The notes under the pieces are model-generated. The model saw only the letters and a list, made by a program, of their open reading frames with translations. It ran no database searches and was not told the DNA's origin. Below, piece by piece: positions 25,733-33,584 of a DNA stretch of 64,000 nt; the stretch's first letter is position 1, and every line of letters begins with the position of its first letter. The stretch comes from Rubellimicrobium arenae. Its GTDB lineage: Bacteria > Pseudomonadota > Alphaproteobacteria > Rhodobacterales > Rhodobacteraceae. Location: positions 372,001-436,000 of the forward strand of contig NZ_JAFMST010000003.1 in NCBI RefSeq assembly GCF_017916275.1, in the 5' to 3' direction. A program made the position numbers and the translations under genes.

Positions 25733-26545
25733 ATGACGTTTCCCCTGGCTGTATGTGCCGAGATGCTCTGGCCGGAACGGCCGATGGACTGGCGGCTTCG
25801 GCGGCTGACCGAGATGGGTTTCCAGTGCGGCATATGGAGCTGGACGGGTCACGATCTCGCCGCGCTCGAACGGTCAGGCGCCACGTTCTCCTCAATGACC
25901 GGCTACCTTCGTGGCCGCCTGTCCGACGAAGCCGGGGCCGAGGAGCTTCTGGCCACAGCCCGGCAGGCCATCGAGGTAGGCAAGCGGCTGAATGTCGCCC
26001 GGCTGAACCTGCACGGCACCGGCCTCGGGGAAGGCGGCAAGCCCGTCACGCCGTGCGAGGTCGCAACGGGGACCATGTGGCTCCGGGCCCGGAACACCCT
26101 CGCCCGCATTGCCGACCTCGCCGAGGCCGAAGGGGTGACTTTCATGCTCGAGAACCTGAACCTGCCCGTCGACCATCCCGGGGTGCCGTTTGCCCGCATC
26201 GAGGACACGCTCGCGCTGGTGTCGTCCATTGACCACCCGGGTCTGCGGCTCAACCTCGACCTTTACCATGTCCAGATCGGAGAGGGGAACCTGATCGAGT
26301 GGTGCCGTCGGTGCCAGCCCTGGATCGGCGAGGTGCAGGTGGCCGATGTGCCGGGCCGGATGGAGCCCGGGACCGGCGAGATCAACTACCTCAATGTTGC
26401 GCGGGGTCTCTCTGTGATGGGCTACGGCGGACCCGTCTGCCTTGAAGCCTACGCCTCGGGCGCACCCGAGGCTGCGCTTGAGGCCTTCGGCGCCACCTTC
26501 ACGCTGCCCGCAACCGCCCCAGGTCCGGCACTCGCTTCGGCCTGA
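25733..26545 (+). CDS. Hydroxypyruvate isomerase-like TIM-barrel protein
   Basis: A 270-residue AP_endonuc_2-fold sugar isomerase. Metal-site Glu and Asp are likely in TFMLENLNLPVDHPG, RLNLDLYHVQIGEG and VQVADVPGRMEPGTGEIN, and the late Glu in PVCLEAYA. The VADVPGR...PGTGEINY block is characteristic of the Hyi/OtnI group (hydroxypyruvate or 2-oxo-tetronate isomerases). The start ATG at 25733 follows GAAAGGA. About 290 bases separate it from the mocE remnant, so it may be the last gene of the system 2 operon or have its own promoter. Confidence 0.82.
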   Translation: MTFPLAVCAEMLWPERPMDWRLRRLTEMGFQCGIWSWTGHDLAALERSGATFSSMTGYLRGRLSDEAGAEELLATARQAIEVGKRLNVARLNLHGTGLGEGGKPVTPCEVATGTMWLRARNTLARIADLAEAEGVTFMLENLNLPVDHPGVPFARIEDTLALVSSIDHPGLRLNLDLYHVQIGEGNLIEWCRRCQPWIGEVQVADVPGRMEPGTGEINYLNVARGLSVMGYGGPVCLEAYASGAPEAALEAFGATFTLPATAPGPALASA

Positions 26546-27060
26546 GCGCCCGGCGGATGGTCGCCACGGCCAGGTGCCGCCGGATGGCGAGGCGATCAGG
26601 TCGCGGCCGACTTCGGCCGGCAGGCCTCCGCTCTGATGCGGATTGGCCGCATGGGGGCGGGATGTGCCGGATCCGGCCCAGACCGGAACGCGTGCCAAGA
26701 CGGCTCTTGGCGGGCGGCCCGGTCCTCAGTCTAGGCCATCTCCGCCGCTCGGGCCCGGCCCGGACGGGGTCCGGAGTCCCCAGGCCCCCCGGTCTGGACG
26801 CTGAGACCATGGGGTGCGTCCCTGACCCGGCCCTGGCGGTGCCTGTCATCCTCATGGAGCAGAGAATGGCCGACCTTGCCTGCGGATCCCGCGATAAGCG
26901 AGGTCGCTGGACCCTCAGAGACCCCCTGATGAACACGGACCCGGAAACCTGAGAGACCGCCTCCGGGCGCAGGCTCTCAGGCCGTCTGCGGCGAGGGCGT
27001 CGGGCATGACCGGCTCTGGACCTCGCTTGGATGCAGCAACCCGAGGCGGCCATCGGAGCT
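26546..27060. other. Gene-free stretch after the TIM-barrel gene
   Basis: About 515 bases with no gene I can support. It contains a perfect inverted repeat CCTGAGAG...CTCTCAGG (about 26949-26982) that could be a 3' structure. It ends at the terminator of the reverse-strand small RNA. Confidence 0.5.
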
Positions 27061-27103
27061 GAAAAAAGAAAAGGCGGCAGCTCCGGGAGGAGGAGCGCCG
27101 CCT
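27061..27103 (-). terminator. Rho-independent terminator of the small RNA
   Basis: The GC-rich stem GGCGGC/GCCGCC, with an inner GCTCC/GGAGC, is followed on the reverse strand by TTTTCTTTTTTC. It is the clearest intrinsic terminator in the window. Confidence 0.85.
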
Positions 27104-27190
27104 GGGTCGGCAGATGATCGTCCAGGGAGGAGGAGAGGACGATCGTTCCGATACAGTGTGCGACGAACCGGGAGGAGGATGGTCCGTCGC
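27061..27190 (-). ncRNA. CcsR/cuckoo-like small RNA with three CCUCCUCCC hairpins
   Basis: Read on the reverse strand, three consecutive hairpins each display a C-rich loop containing CCTCCTCCC. Hairpin 1 is at 27161-27189 (9-bp stem CGACGGACC/GGTTCGTCG with one G-U pair). Hairpin 2 is at 27116-27144 (perfect 8-bp stem GATCGTCC/GGACGATC). Hairpin 3 is at 27073-27102 (GGCGGC and GCTCC stems) and is followed by TTTTCTTTTTT. Loops complementary to a Shine-Dalgarno sequence are the hallmark of the CcsR RNAs of Rhodobacter and the cuckoo RNAs of Rhizobiales, which are stress-induced. In Rhodobacter they follow a DUF1127 gene; I find none here. The transcription start is not determined. Confidence 0.8.
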
Positions 27191-27462
27191 CATTGAGGTC
27201 CAAGTTAGCGCTAATGCTGCAGATGCACAATGAACGTCACCGCAGATCCGACATGCGTCCAGCGCAACGGAGGGCGACCGGGTGCCGTGTCTCTGGGCGG
27301 GTTTGGCGCGAAATTCCTCAGTCTGGAATCGGGTGACCGGCCGTGCTGGCCGGCTTGCCCTGAACTGAACTCGATGCACTGGATCTCAGATGCAGGGTCG
27401 GCATCCGTCGGCACTCCCGGTTGGCGTCGCGTCGGACATTCCTGAGGGGGGCCGGTCGGGGT

Positions 27463-28182
27463 ATGCTTGAGTTTCACAGCCGATGGGACCTGCGCCGCAT
27501 GATGCACCTCGGGACAGGACAGGCCGGCCACGTGGGTCGACTGATCCGCCGCGTGCCCACGCTGATCCTGGGCTATGCCGCTGGCGTTGGGGCAGGTTGC
27601 GCGGCTGGCCTTGGGGCTCTGCTGGTCGTCAGGGCGGCCATCCGTCCTCCGAACGGAGGGCTGATCGACGTTGCGATGGAGGCGTTCCTGCCTGCGCTTC
27701 TTGGGCTGATCGCACTGGCCCTGCCCAGCCATGTGGCCCCCTTCCTGTGGACCGTCTGGGCTGCGAACAGGTGGATGGGGCGATTGACCACGCCGATCGC
27801 GATCGGCGCCGGATGCCTGACGACGCTCCAGGTTCTGCTGGTGGCCGACCTGTTTCGCTCGGAGCCGCTCTATGGTACGCCCTCGCTGGGCTTCGGCGTC
27901 TACGGTGGTGCCCTCCTGGGAGGAGGGATCTTCGGTCTCGTCTTCGAGCGTATGGTCCGACCCCGGGACGATGGCCCTCCCGAGCTCGGGCCCGTCGAGG
28001 TGGTGAGCCCTGTGAAGGTCCGATCCGCGCCCAAGTCGAAGCCGACTTCGAACAACAAACCAGTCAAGGTTCTGACGGATGTGCCGAAACGGCCGGCGTC
28101 AACCAGGCCCCGCTCTCCGGTCAAGCGAACCCGGAACGGTGCCAGGAAGGGTGGCTCGACCGCCAAGGTGCCCTCCGCCTGA
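27463..28182 (+). CDS. Hypothetical membrane protein with basic C-terminal tail
   Basis: I do not recognise this gene. From ATG 27463 it would encode 239 residues; ATG 27499 is an alternative start. The first two thirds hold about four hydrophobic segments (around LILGYAAGVGAGCAAGLGAL, AFLPALLGLIALALP, TTPIAIGAGCLTTLQVLLVA and GVYGGALLGGGIFGLVF). The last 70 residues are polar and rich in Lys, Arg, Pro and Ser (PVKVRSAPKSKPTS, STRPRSPVKRTRNGARKGGS). This composition suggests an inner-membrane protein with a cytoplasmic basic tail that could bind nucleic acid or acidic lipid. It sits alone between the small RNA and importer system 3. Confidence 0.55.
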   Translation: MLEFHSRWDLRRMMHLGTGQAGHVGRLIRRVPTLILGYAAGVGAGCAAGLGALLVVRAAIRPPNGGLIDVAMEAFLPALLGLIALALPSHVAPFLWTVWAANRWMGRLTTPIAIGAGCLTTLQVLLVADLFRSEPLYGTPSLGFGVYGGALLGGGIFGLVFERMVRPRDDGPPELGPVEVVSPVKVRSAPKSKPTSNNKPVKVLTDVPKRPASTRPRSPVKRTRNGARKGGSTAKVPSA

Positions 28183-28403
28183 TCGCGGAGTGACCAGCGG
28201 AACGGGAGCCGTGCAAGCCACTTTGGAATGGCGCGCCCGCGGCCGGTGCAGGCCCGCGATCTCTGTCGCTGGACGGGGGCGCCCTTGCGCGTCCATGCAG
28301 ACGAAACCTGCGGCGCTGAACCCGCGCCGCGAGCGAACTCGGTACTTGTTGACCGGTCCATGGGCGGTAACCATAGTCCGATGAAAACGGGAGGAGAGAC
28401 GCC

Positions 28404-28478
28404 ATGGTGGCCAAGACTGCTCGAACCGGGGTCAGGGCCGCGCGCCCGGGGGCCTCAGGCCAGCGAGCCGTGCCGTGA
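28404..28478 (+). CDS. Short upstream reading frame coupled to the system 3 ATPase
   Basis: A 24-codon frame (MVAKTARTGVRAARPGASGQ, then RAVP) with the strongest ribosome site in the area (GGGAGGAG, 7 bases before ATG). Its TGA (28476-28478) overlaps the GTG start of the ATPase (28475) as GTGA, and the ATPase has no good ribosome site of its own. It therefore probably serves to deliver ribosomes by translational coupling. It could instead mark a frameshift relative to a longer ancestral ATPase N-terminus. Confidence 0.5.
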   Translation: MVAKTARTGVRAARPGASGQRAVP

Positions 28479-29983
28479 CGGCTCCCATCCTGTCGCTGAA
28501 CGGGGTGAACCGTAGCTTCGGTCCCATCCAGATCCTGTTCGATGTTTCGATCGACCTCCGCCCCGGCGAGGTTCACGCCCTGATCGGCGAGAATGGCGCG
28601 GGCAAGTCCACGACCATGAAGATCATGTCCGGCTACCTCGCGCCGACGACAGGGGAGGTGCGTCTCGACCAGCGGCCCGTCGCGTTCGGGGGCAGCCAGA
28701 ACGCCGAGGCGCAGGGCGTCGTGCTGATCCACCAGGAGTTCAACCTGGCCGAGCAGCTCTCGGTCGAGCAGAACATCTTTCTCGGACGCGAGCTGCGGCG
28801 CGGCTTGTTCCTCGACAAGCGGGCGATGCGCGCGCAGACGGCGACGCTTCTCGACCGGCTGCAATGCCGCGTGCATCCGGATGCCCGGGTGCGCGACATC
28901 TCGAATCCCGACAAGCAGATGGTCGAGATCGCCAAGGCATTGGGCCGCAATGCGCGCGTCCTCATCATGGACGAGCCGACCGCCGTGCTCACCAACCGCG
29001 AGGCCGAGGTGCTCTTCGAGCAGGTCGACCGTCTGCGGTCCGAGGGCGTGGCGATCCTGTTCACGTCCCACAAGCTCGACGAGGTCAAGCGGATCTCGGA
29101 CCGGGTGACGGTGATGCGGGACGGACGCGTCGTGCTGACGGCGCCGACCTCGGAGATGACCGAGGATGCCATGGCCAACGCCATGGTGGGGCGCGAGATG
29201 TCCGACCTGTTCCCGCGGCGCACGACGCCGCTGGGTGGGGACGTGGCCCTGCGGGTGCGCGGCCTGACCGTGCCCGGCCATGCGGAGGACATCTCCTTCG
29301 ACCTGCGCCGCGGCGAGATCCTGGGGATGGCGGGCCTCGTGGGCTCGGGCCGGACCGAGACCATGGAAGGGCTCGTCGGCCTGCGCCGCCATGTCGGGCA
29401 GGTGGAGATCGAGGGCCGTCCCGTGGTGATCCGCAGCCCGCGCGAGGCGCAGGCGCTGGGCCTGGTGTATCTCACGGAGGACCGCAAGGGACGCGGGCTC
29501 GTGCTCAACATGGGCATGCGCGAGAACCTGACCCTTCAAAGCCTGCCCAGGTTCGCGCAGCCCTTCCTCGACCGGACGGCCGAGGACGCGGCCCTCGACC
29601 GGGCCGTGCGCGACTTCGACATCCGCGCGCCCTCGCGCGCCGTGCGCGTCCGCAACCTGTCGGGCGGCAACCAGCAGAAGCTGCTCATCGCAAAGATCAT
29701 GCAGGCCGACCCCCGGATCGTGATCATCGACGAGCCCACGCGCGGCATCGACATCGGCACCAAGCAGCAGATCTACGACTTCATCCATCGGCTCTCGGGG
29801 CAGGGCGTGTCCATCATCGTCATCTCGTCCGAACTGCCCGAGGTCATCGGCCTGTCGGACCGTGTCCTCGTGATGCGGCAGGGCCGCCTCATGGGCGCCG
29901 TGGAAGGGCCAGCAAAAACAGAAGACGCCATAGTCCGCCTCGCCATGGGGCTTGATGCGCGGACGGAAGGAGAGGCAGCATGA
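28475..29983 (+). CDS. Sugar ABC importer ATPase, two nucleotide-binding domains (system 3)
   Basis: A 502-residue RbsA/MglA-type ATPase. The first domain has Walker A GENGAGKST, Q-loop IHQEFNLAE, Walker B LIMDEPTAVL and switch His FTSHKLDEV, but its signature region reads ISNPDKQMVEIAKAL, without LSGGQ. The second domain has a degenerate P-loop (GLVGSGRTE, usual for the family), a canonical LSGGNQQKLLIAKIM, and IIIDEPTRGID. One composite site is therefore likely to do most of the hydrolysis, which is common in this family. The GTG start overlaps a short coupled frame; its stop overlaps the permease start in ATGA. Confidence 0.93.
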   Translation: MTAPILSLNGVNRSFGPIQILFDVSIDLRPGEVHALIGENGAGKSTTMKIMSGYLAPTTGEVRLDQRPVAFGGSQNAEAQGVVLIHQEFNLAEQLSVEQNIFLGRELRRGLFLDKRAMRAQTATLLDRLQCRVHPDARVRDISNPDKQMVEIAKALGRNARVLIMDEPTAVLTNREAEVLFEQVDRLRSEGVAILFTSHKLDEVKRISDRVTVMRDGRVVLTAPTSEMTEDAMANAMVGREMSDLFPRRTTPLGGDVALRVRGLTVPGHAEDISFDLRRGEILGMAGLVGSGRTETMEGLVGLRRHVGQVEIEGRPVVIRSPREAQALGLVYLTEDRKGRGLVLNMGMRENLTLQSLPRFAQPFLDRTAEDAALDRAVRDFDIRAPSRAVRVRNLSGGNQQKLLIAKIMQADPRIVIIDEPTRGIDIGTKQQIYDFIHRLSGQGVSIIVISSELPEVIGLSDRVLVMRQGRLMGAVEGPAKTEDAIVRLAMGLDARTEGEAA

Positions 29984-30987
29984 CCACGCAGGCGACACGG
30001 GCCAGCCAGCAGGCCCGGCCAGGGCACGGCATCAATCTTCACGTGCTGGGGCCGATCGTGGCGCTGGTCGTGCTGATCGTGGCCGGCGCCCTGATGAACT
30101 CGAACTTCCTGAGCTACGCCAACGTCACGAACGTCCTGGCGCGCTCGGCCTTCATCGGCATCATCGCGGTCGGCATGACCTTCGTCATCACGGCCGGCGG
30201 GCTCGACCTGTCGGTGGGCTCCATGGCGGCTTTCATCGCCGGGCTGATGATCCTCGTGATGAACCTTCTGGTGCCATCCATGGGGGCGGGCATATCCGTG
30301 ATCCTGGTCGGGATGGTGGTGGCGCTGGTCGCGGGCCTGTTCGCCGGGCTCATCAACGGCGTCCTGATCACGCGAATGCGCATCGAGGCCTTCATCGTGA
30401 CCCTCGGCACTATGGGGATCTACCGGAGCCTGGTCACATGGCTGGCCGACGGCGGGACGCTCAGCCTCGATTTCGGACTGCGCGAGGCCTACGAGCCGGT
30501 CTACTACGGCGGGCTCTTCGGGATCAGCTGGCCGATCCTGACCTTCCTCCTGGTCGCCATCCTGGGGGAGATCGTGATGCGGAAGACCGCCTTCGGACGC
30601 TACTGCGCGGCGATCGGCTCGAATGACCAGGTGGCGCGCTATTCGTCGGTGGACGTGAACCGGGTGCGGCTCCTGACCTATGTGGGGCTGGGGATCCTCG
30701 TCGGGGTGGCGACCATCATGTACGTGCCGCGCCTGGGCTCGGCCTCCGCCGCGACCGGCGTGCTCTGGGAACTCGAGGCCATCGCCGCGGTGATCATCGG
30801 CGGCACGATGCTGAAGGGCGGCTTCGGGCGGGTCTGGGGCACGGTGGTCGGCGTCCTGATCCTCAGCCTCATCGGCAACATCCTGAACCTGACCGACTGG
30901 GTGAGCCCGTACCTGAACGGCGCGATCCAGGGGGTCATCATCGTTCTCGCTGTGATCCTGCAGCGCGAAAGCCGGCCCGAGGGCTGA
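29980..30987 (+). CDS. Sugar ABC importer permease (system 3)
   Basis: A 335-residue BPD_transp_2 permease with about ten hydrophobic segments. Family blocks are VITAGGLDLSVGSMAAFIAG, FIVTLGTMGIYRSLVTWLA and AVIIGGTMLKGGFGRVWGTV. The start is coupled to the ATPase (ATGA). It is followed after 39 bases by the first of two binding proteins. Confidence 0.93.
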   Translation: MTTQATRASQQARPGHGINLHVLGPIVALVVLIVAGALMNSNFLSYANVTNVLARSAFIGIIAVGMTFVITAGGLDLSVGSMAAFIAGLMILVMNLLVPSMGAGISVILVGMVVALVAGLFAGLINGVLITRMRIEAFIVTLGTMGIYRSLVTWLADGGTLSLDFGLREAYEPVYYGGLFGISWPILTFLLVAILGEIVMRKTAFGRYCAAIGSNDQVARYSSVDVNRVRLLTYVGLGILVGVATIMYVPRLGSASAATGVLWELEAIAAVIIGGTMLKGGFGRVWGTVVGVLILSLIGNILNLTDWVSPYLNGAIQGVIIVLAVILQRESRPEG

Positions 30988-31026
30988 ACCCCCGGACCGA
31001 CATCAAGACAACACGGGAGGAACTTG

Positions 31027-31980
31027 GTGAAACACTTCGCACTTATGACCACCTCGGCCTTGGCTCTCTTGGCCGGCCCGCTGGCCGCGCAGGAGGCCGA
31101 GGAAACGCAGGTGGTCGGCGTCTCCATTCCGGCGGCGACGCACGGCTGGGCCGGCGGCATGAACTACTTCGCGCAGGAGGCCGTGGAGAGGCTGGAGGAA
31201 ACCTATCCGCAGCTCGACTTCGTGCTGGCCACGGCATCGGACCCTGCCAAGCAGGTCAGCGACATCGAGGACATGGTCGCCACCCGGGGGATCGACGCCC
31301 TCGTGGTTCTGCCCTTTGAATCCGAGCCCCTGACCGGGCCCGTGAAATCCGTGGCCGACCAGGGGATCTGGGTAACGGTGGTGGACCGTGGCCTGGCCGA
31401 ACCCGGGATCGAGGACCTGTACGTGGCGGGCGACAATCCCGGCTTCGGGCGCGTGTCCGGGGAGTACATGGTCTCGGCGCTGCCCGAGGGCGGCAAGATC
31501 GTCGCGCTGCGGGGCATCCCGACCACGATCGACAACGAACGCGTGCAAGGCTTCGAGCAGGCCATCGAAGGCCACAACATCGAAGTGCTGGGGATGGAGC
31601 ACGGCAACTGGAACCGTGACGATGCCTTCACCGTGATGCAGGACTTCCTGTCGAAGTACCCGCAGATCGACGCCGTCTGGGCGTCTGACGACGACATGGC
31701 CGTGGGCGTGCTCGCCGCGATCGAGGCCGCCGGGCGGAGCGACGTCAAGTTCGTGCTGGGCGGCGCCGGCATGAAGGAGATGATCCAGCGGACCCAGCAG
31801 GGGGATGCGATGGTGCCGGCCAACGTCACCTATCCGCCCTCGATGATCGCGACCGCGATCGAGATCACGGCGCTTGGCCTGGTCTCGGATGCACCCGTTT
31901 CGGGCCGCTTCATCATCGGCTCGGAGCTGGTCACCTCCGAGAACGCCGAACGCTACTACTTCCCCGACAGCCCGTTCTGA
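31027..31980 (+). CDS. ABC importer substrate-binding protein A (system 3), Sec-exported
   Basis: A 317-residue periplasmic binding protein. Its N-terminus MKHFALMTTSALALLAGPLA followed by AQ is a Sec signal without twin arginines. The mature protein starts near QEAEETQVVGVSIPAATHGW. I chose GTG 31027 because GGGAGG lies 6 bases upstream; the TTG three bases earlier is too close. It is clearly paralogous to the gene at 32370: both share IPAATHGW, the RGIPT-x-IDN motif and the ending SENAxxYYFP. A perfect hairpin follows its stop. The ligand is unknown; a sugar or polyol is inferred from the importer class. Confidence 0.88.
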   Translation: MKHFALMTTSALALLAGPLAAQEAEETQVVGVSIPAATHGWAGGMNYFAQEAVERLEETYPQLDFVLATASDPAKQVSDIEDMVATRGIDALVVLPFESEPLTGPVKSVADQGIWVTVVDRGLAEPGIEDLYVAGDNPGFGRVSGEYMVSALPEGGKIVALRGIPTTIDNERVQGFEQAIEGHNIEVLGMEHGNWNRDDAFTVMQDFLSKYPQIDAVWASDDDMAVGVLAAIEAAGRSDVKFVLGGAGMKEMIQRTQQGDAMVPANVTYPPSMIATAIEITALGLVSDAPVSGRFIIGSELVTSENAERYYFPDSPF

Positions 31981-31991
31981 GGACCATCGTG

Positions 31992-32017
31992 TCACGCGCC
32001 GCCATGGCGGCGCGTGA
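31992..32017 (+). terminator. Perfect 12-bp hairpin after binding protein A
   Basis: TCACGCGCCGCC-AT-GGCGGCGCGTGA is a flawless palindrome beginning 12 bases after the stop at 31980. The following bases (TCTCCCTC) are only partly T-rich, so it could be a terminator or a 3' stabiliser that raises the binding-protein to transporter ratio. Confidence 0.6.
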
Positions 32018-32136
32018 TCTCCCTCGATGGATCGGGGCAGGGCAAGGCGATACGGCCGATGCCCCGACAAGCAGGGGGGGCCAAGCCCGGCCAATCACGG
32101 CCCCTGGACGGATGATCCGATCCCACGCGCCAGCAA

Positions 32137-32177
32137 TATAATTTGCGACAACAGGTATTTCGCAATTAGCTATTGCG
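32137..32177 (+). promoter_or_regulatory. AT-rich promoter and interleaved inverted repeats before binding protein B
   Basis: An exact TATAAT -10 hexamer (32137-32142) is followed by TTGCGA-N11-TCGCAA (32143-32165) and CGCAAT-N5-ATTGCG (32161-32177), two inverted repeats that share an arm. The island is strikingly AT-rich for this window. No good -35 hexamer is seen at 17 bases, which suggests activator dependence. It gives binding protein B its own regulated transcription. The rest of 31981-32369 holds no gene. Confidence 0.5.
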
Positions 32178-32369
32178 GGGCCACGAGCTCGCATGAGATG
32201 AAGTCTGCGGGAGGAGTGGGCCAGCTTCGACGGCCGATGGATCCGACGCGACAGGCTCGATCAGCGGCGCGGCCCCTTGGGCTGGCGGAACCGATGACGC
32301 GCCCGGCTGCGCCCGATCCCACGCAAGGACCTGACCCGCTCGCAGGACCGATCTGAGGAGGAGAGACAC

Positions 32370-33332
32370 ATGACCATTACGCGACGCCACATGCTGGCGG
32401 CCTCTGCGGCCGTGCTGGCGCTGGCCGGTGCGACGCCCGGGTTCGCGCAGGAGGAGAACGGGGCCACCATCGGCGTGTCGATCCCGGCCGCGACGCATGG
32501 CTGGACCGGCGGGCTGAACTACCATGCCGAGCGGACCATCGCGGCCATGGAAGCAGCGTTCCCGCAGATCGACTTCATCCTGACCACGGCCGCGACCGCG
32601 GACGAGCAGGTCAGCAATGTCGAGGATCTCCGGGCGCAGGGCGTCGACGCCCTCGTGATCCTGCCCTTCGAGAGCGACCCCCTGACCGGACCGGTGAAAG
32701 CGGCGGCCGAGGAGGGGATCTTCATCACGACCGTGGACCGCGGGCTGTCGGAGGAAGGCATCGAGGACCTTTATGTCGGCGGCAACAATCCCGGCTATGG
32801 GACGATCGCCGCGCAGTACTTCCTCGACAAGATGCCCGAGGGCGGAAAGATCGTGGTCATGCGCGGCATCCCGACCGCCATCGACAACATCCGGATCGAG
32901 GCGTTCCAGAAGGCGCTGGAAGGCTCCGGCGTCGAGATCCTCGACATGCAGTACGCCAACTGGAACCCCGACAAGGGGTTCGAGGTCATGCAGGACTACC
33001 TGACCCGCTTTGCCGAGATCGACGGCGTCTGGGCCGGTGACGATGACGCTGCCTTGGGGGCCAAGGCCGCCATCGAGCAGGCCGGGCGCGAAGGCGAGAT
33101 GGTTCTCCTGGGCGGGTCCGGGATGAACAAGGTGATCGACATGATCATGAAGGACGACCCGCTGATCGATGCCGACATCTTCTACCCGCCGACGCTGATC
33201 ATCCCCGCCATCGAGCTTACGGCCATGCGGTTCGCCACCCAGGCCCCGATCGCGGGCCAGTACGTCCTGGACAGCCCGTTGATCACGTCCGAGAACGCGG
33301 CCGAATACTACTTCCCCGAAAGCCCCTACTGA
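32370..33332 (+). CDS. ABC importer substrate-binding protein B (system 3), Tat-like signal
   Basis: A 320-residue paralogue of the protein encoded at 31027 over its whole length. Unlike that protein its signal reads MTITRRHMLAASAAVLALAG, with a twin arginine, and cleavage near GFAQ. Shared blocks include GVSIPAATHGWTGG, ALVILPFESDPLTGPVK, the RGIPTAIDN motif and SENAAEYYFPESP. The ATG at 32370 has GAGGAGAG upstream. It has its own promoter region, separated from protein A by a strong hairpin. Both probably feed the same permease, with either different ligands or different expression conditions. Confidence 0.88.
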   Translation: MTITRRHMLAASAAVLALAGATPGFAQEENGATIGVSIPAATHGWTGGLNYHAERTIAAMEAAFPQIDFILTTAATADEQVSNVEDLRAQGVDALVILPFESDPLTGPVKAAAEEGIFITTVDRGLSEEGIEDLYVGGNNPGYGTIAAQYFLDKMPEGGKIVVMRGIPTAIDNIRIEAFQKALEGSGVEILDMQYANWNPDKGFEVMQDYLTRFAEIDGVWAGDDDAALGAKAAIEQAGREGEMVLLGGSGMNKVIDMIMKDDPLIDADIFYPPTLIIPAIELTAMRFATQAPIAGQYVLDSPLITSENAAEYYFPESPY

Positions 33333-33584
33333 TCGGGGGCGGCGATCCGGCCCGGGCGGGTGAAGGCCTGCTCGGGTCCTCGCGGATCGCAGCGCGGCCG
33401 CACTGGGCCTTGCGACCGGAGCCAACCGTTGACGGCCGCGGGCGGCTCTTGTTCGGCCACCCTCGACAAGCGTGAAGAGGCATGCTCGTGATGGCAGCGG
33501 ACTCCCATCCCGCCGTTCCGTCGTTTGGGGGACAGGATCGGGAGGATGGAGCAGCCCGTCTGCCGCGGAACGGAGAGCCCGGGA

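Noticed and set aside
27205-27214. TTAGCGCTAA palindrome near the small-RNA promoter as a LacI-type operator
   Set aside because: A 10-base perfect palindrome is expected dozens of times by chance in 64 kb, and no regulator gene adjoins; noted only as a possible site.
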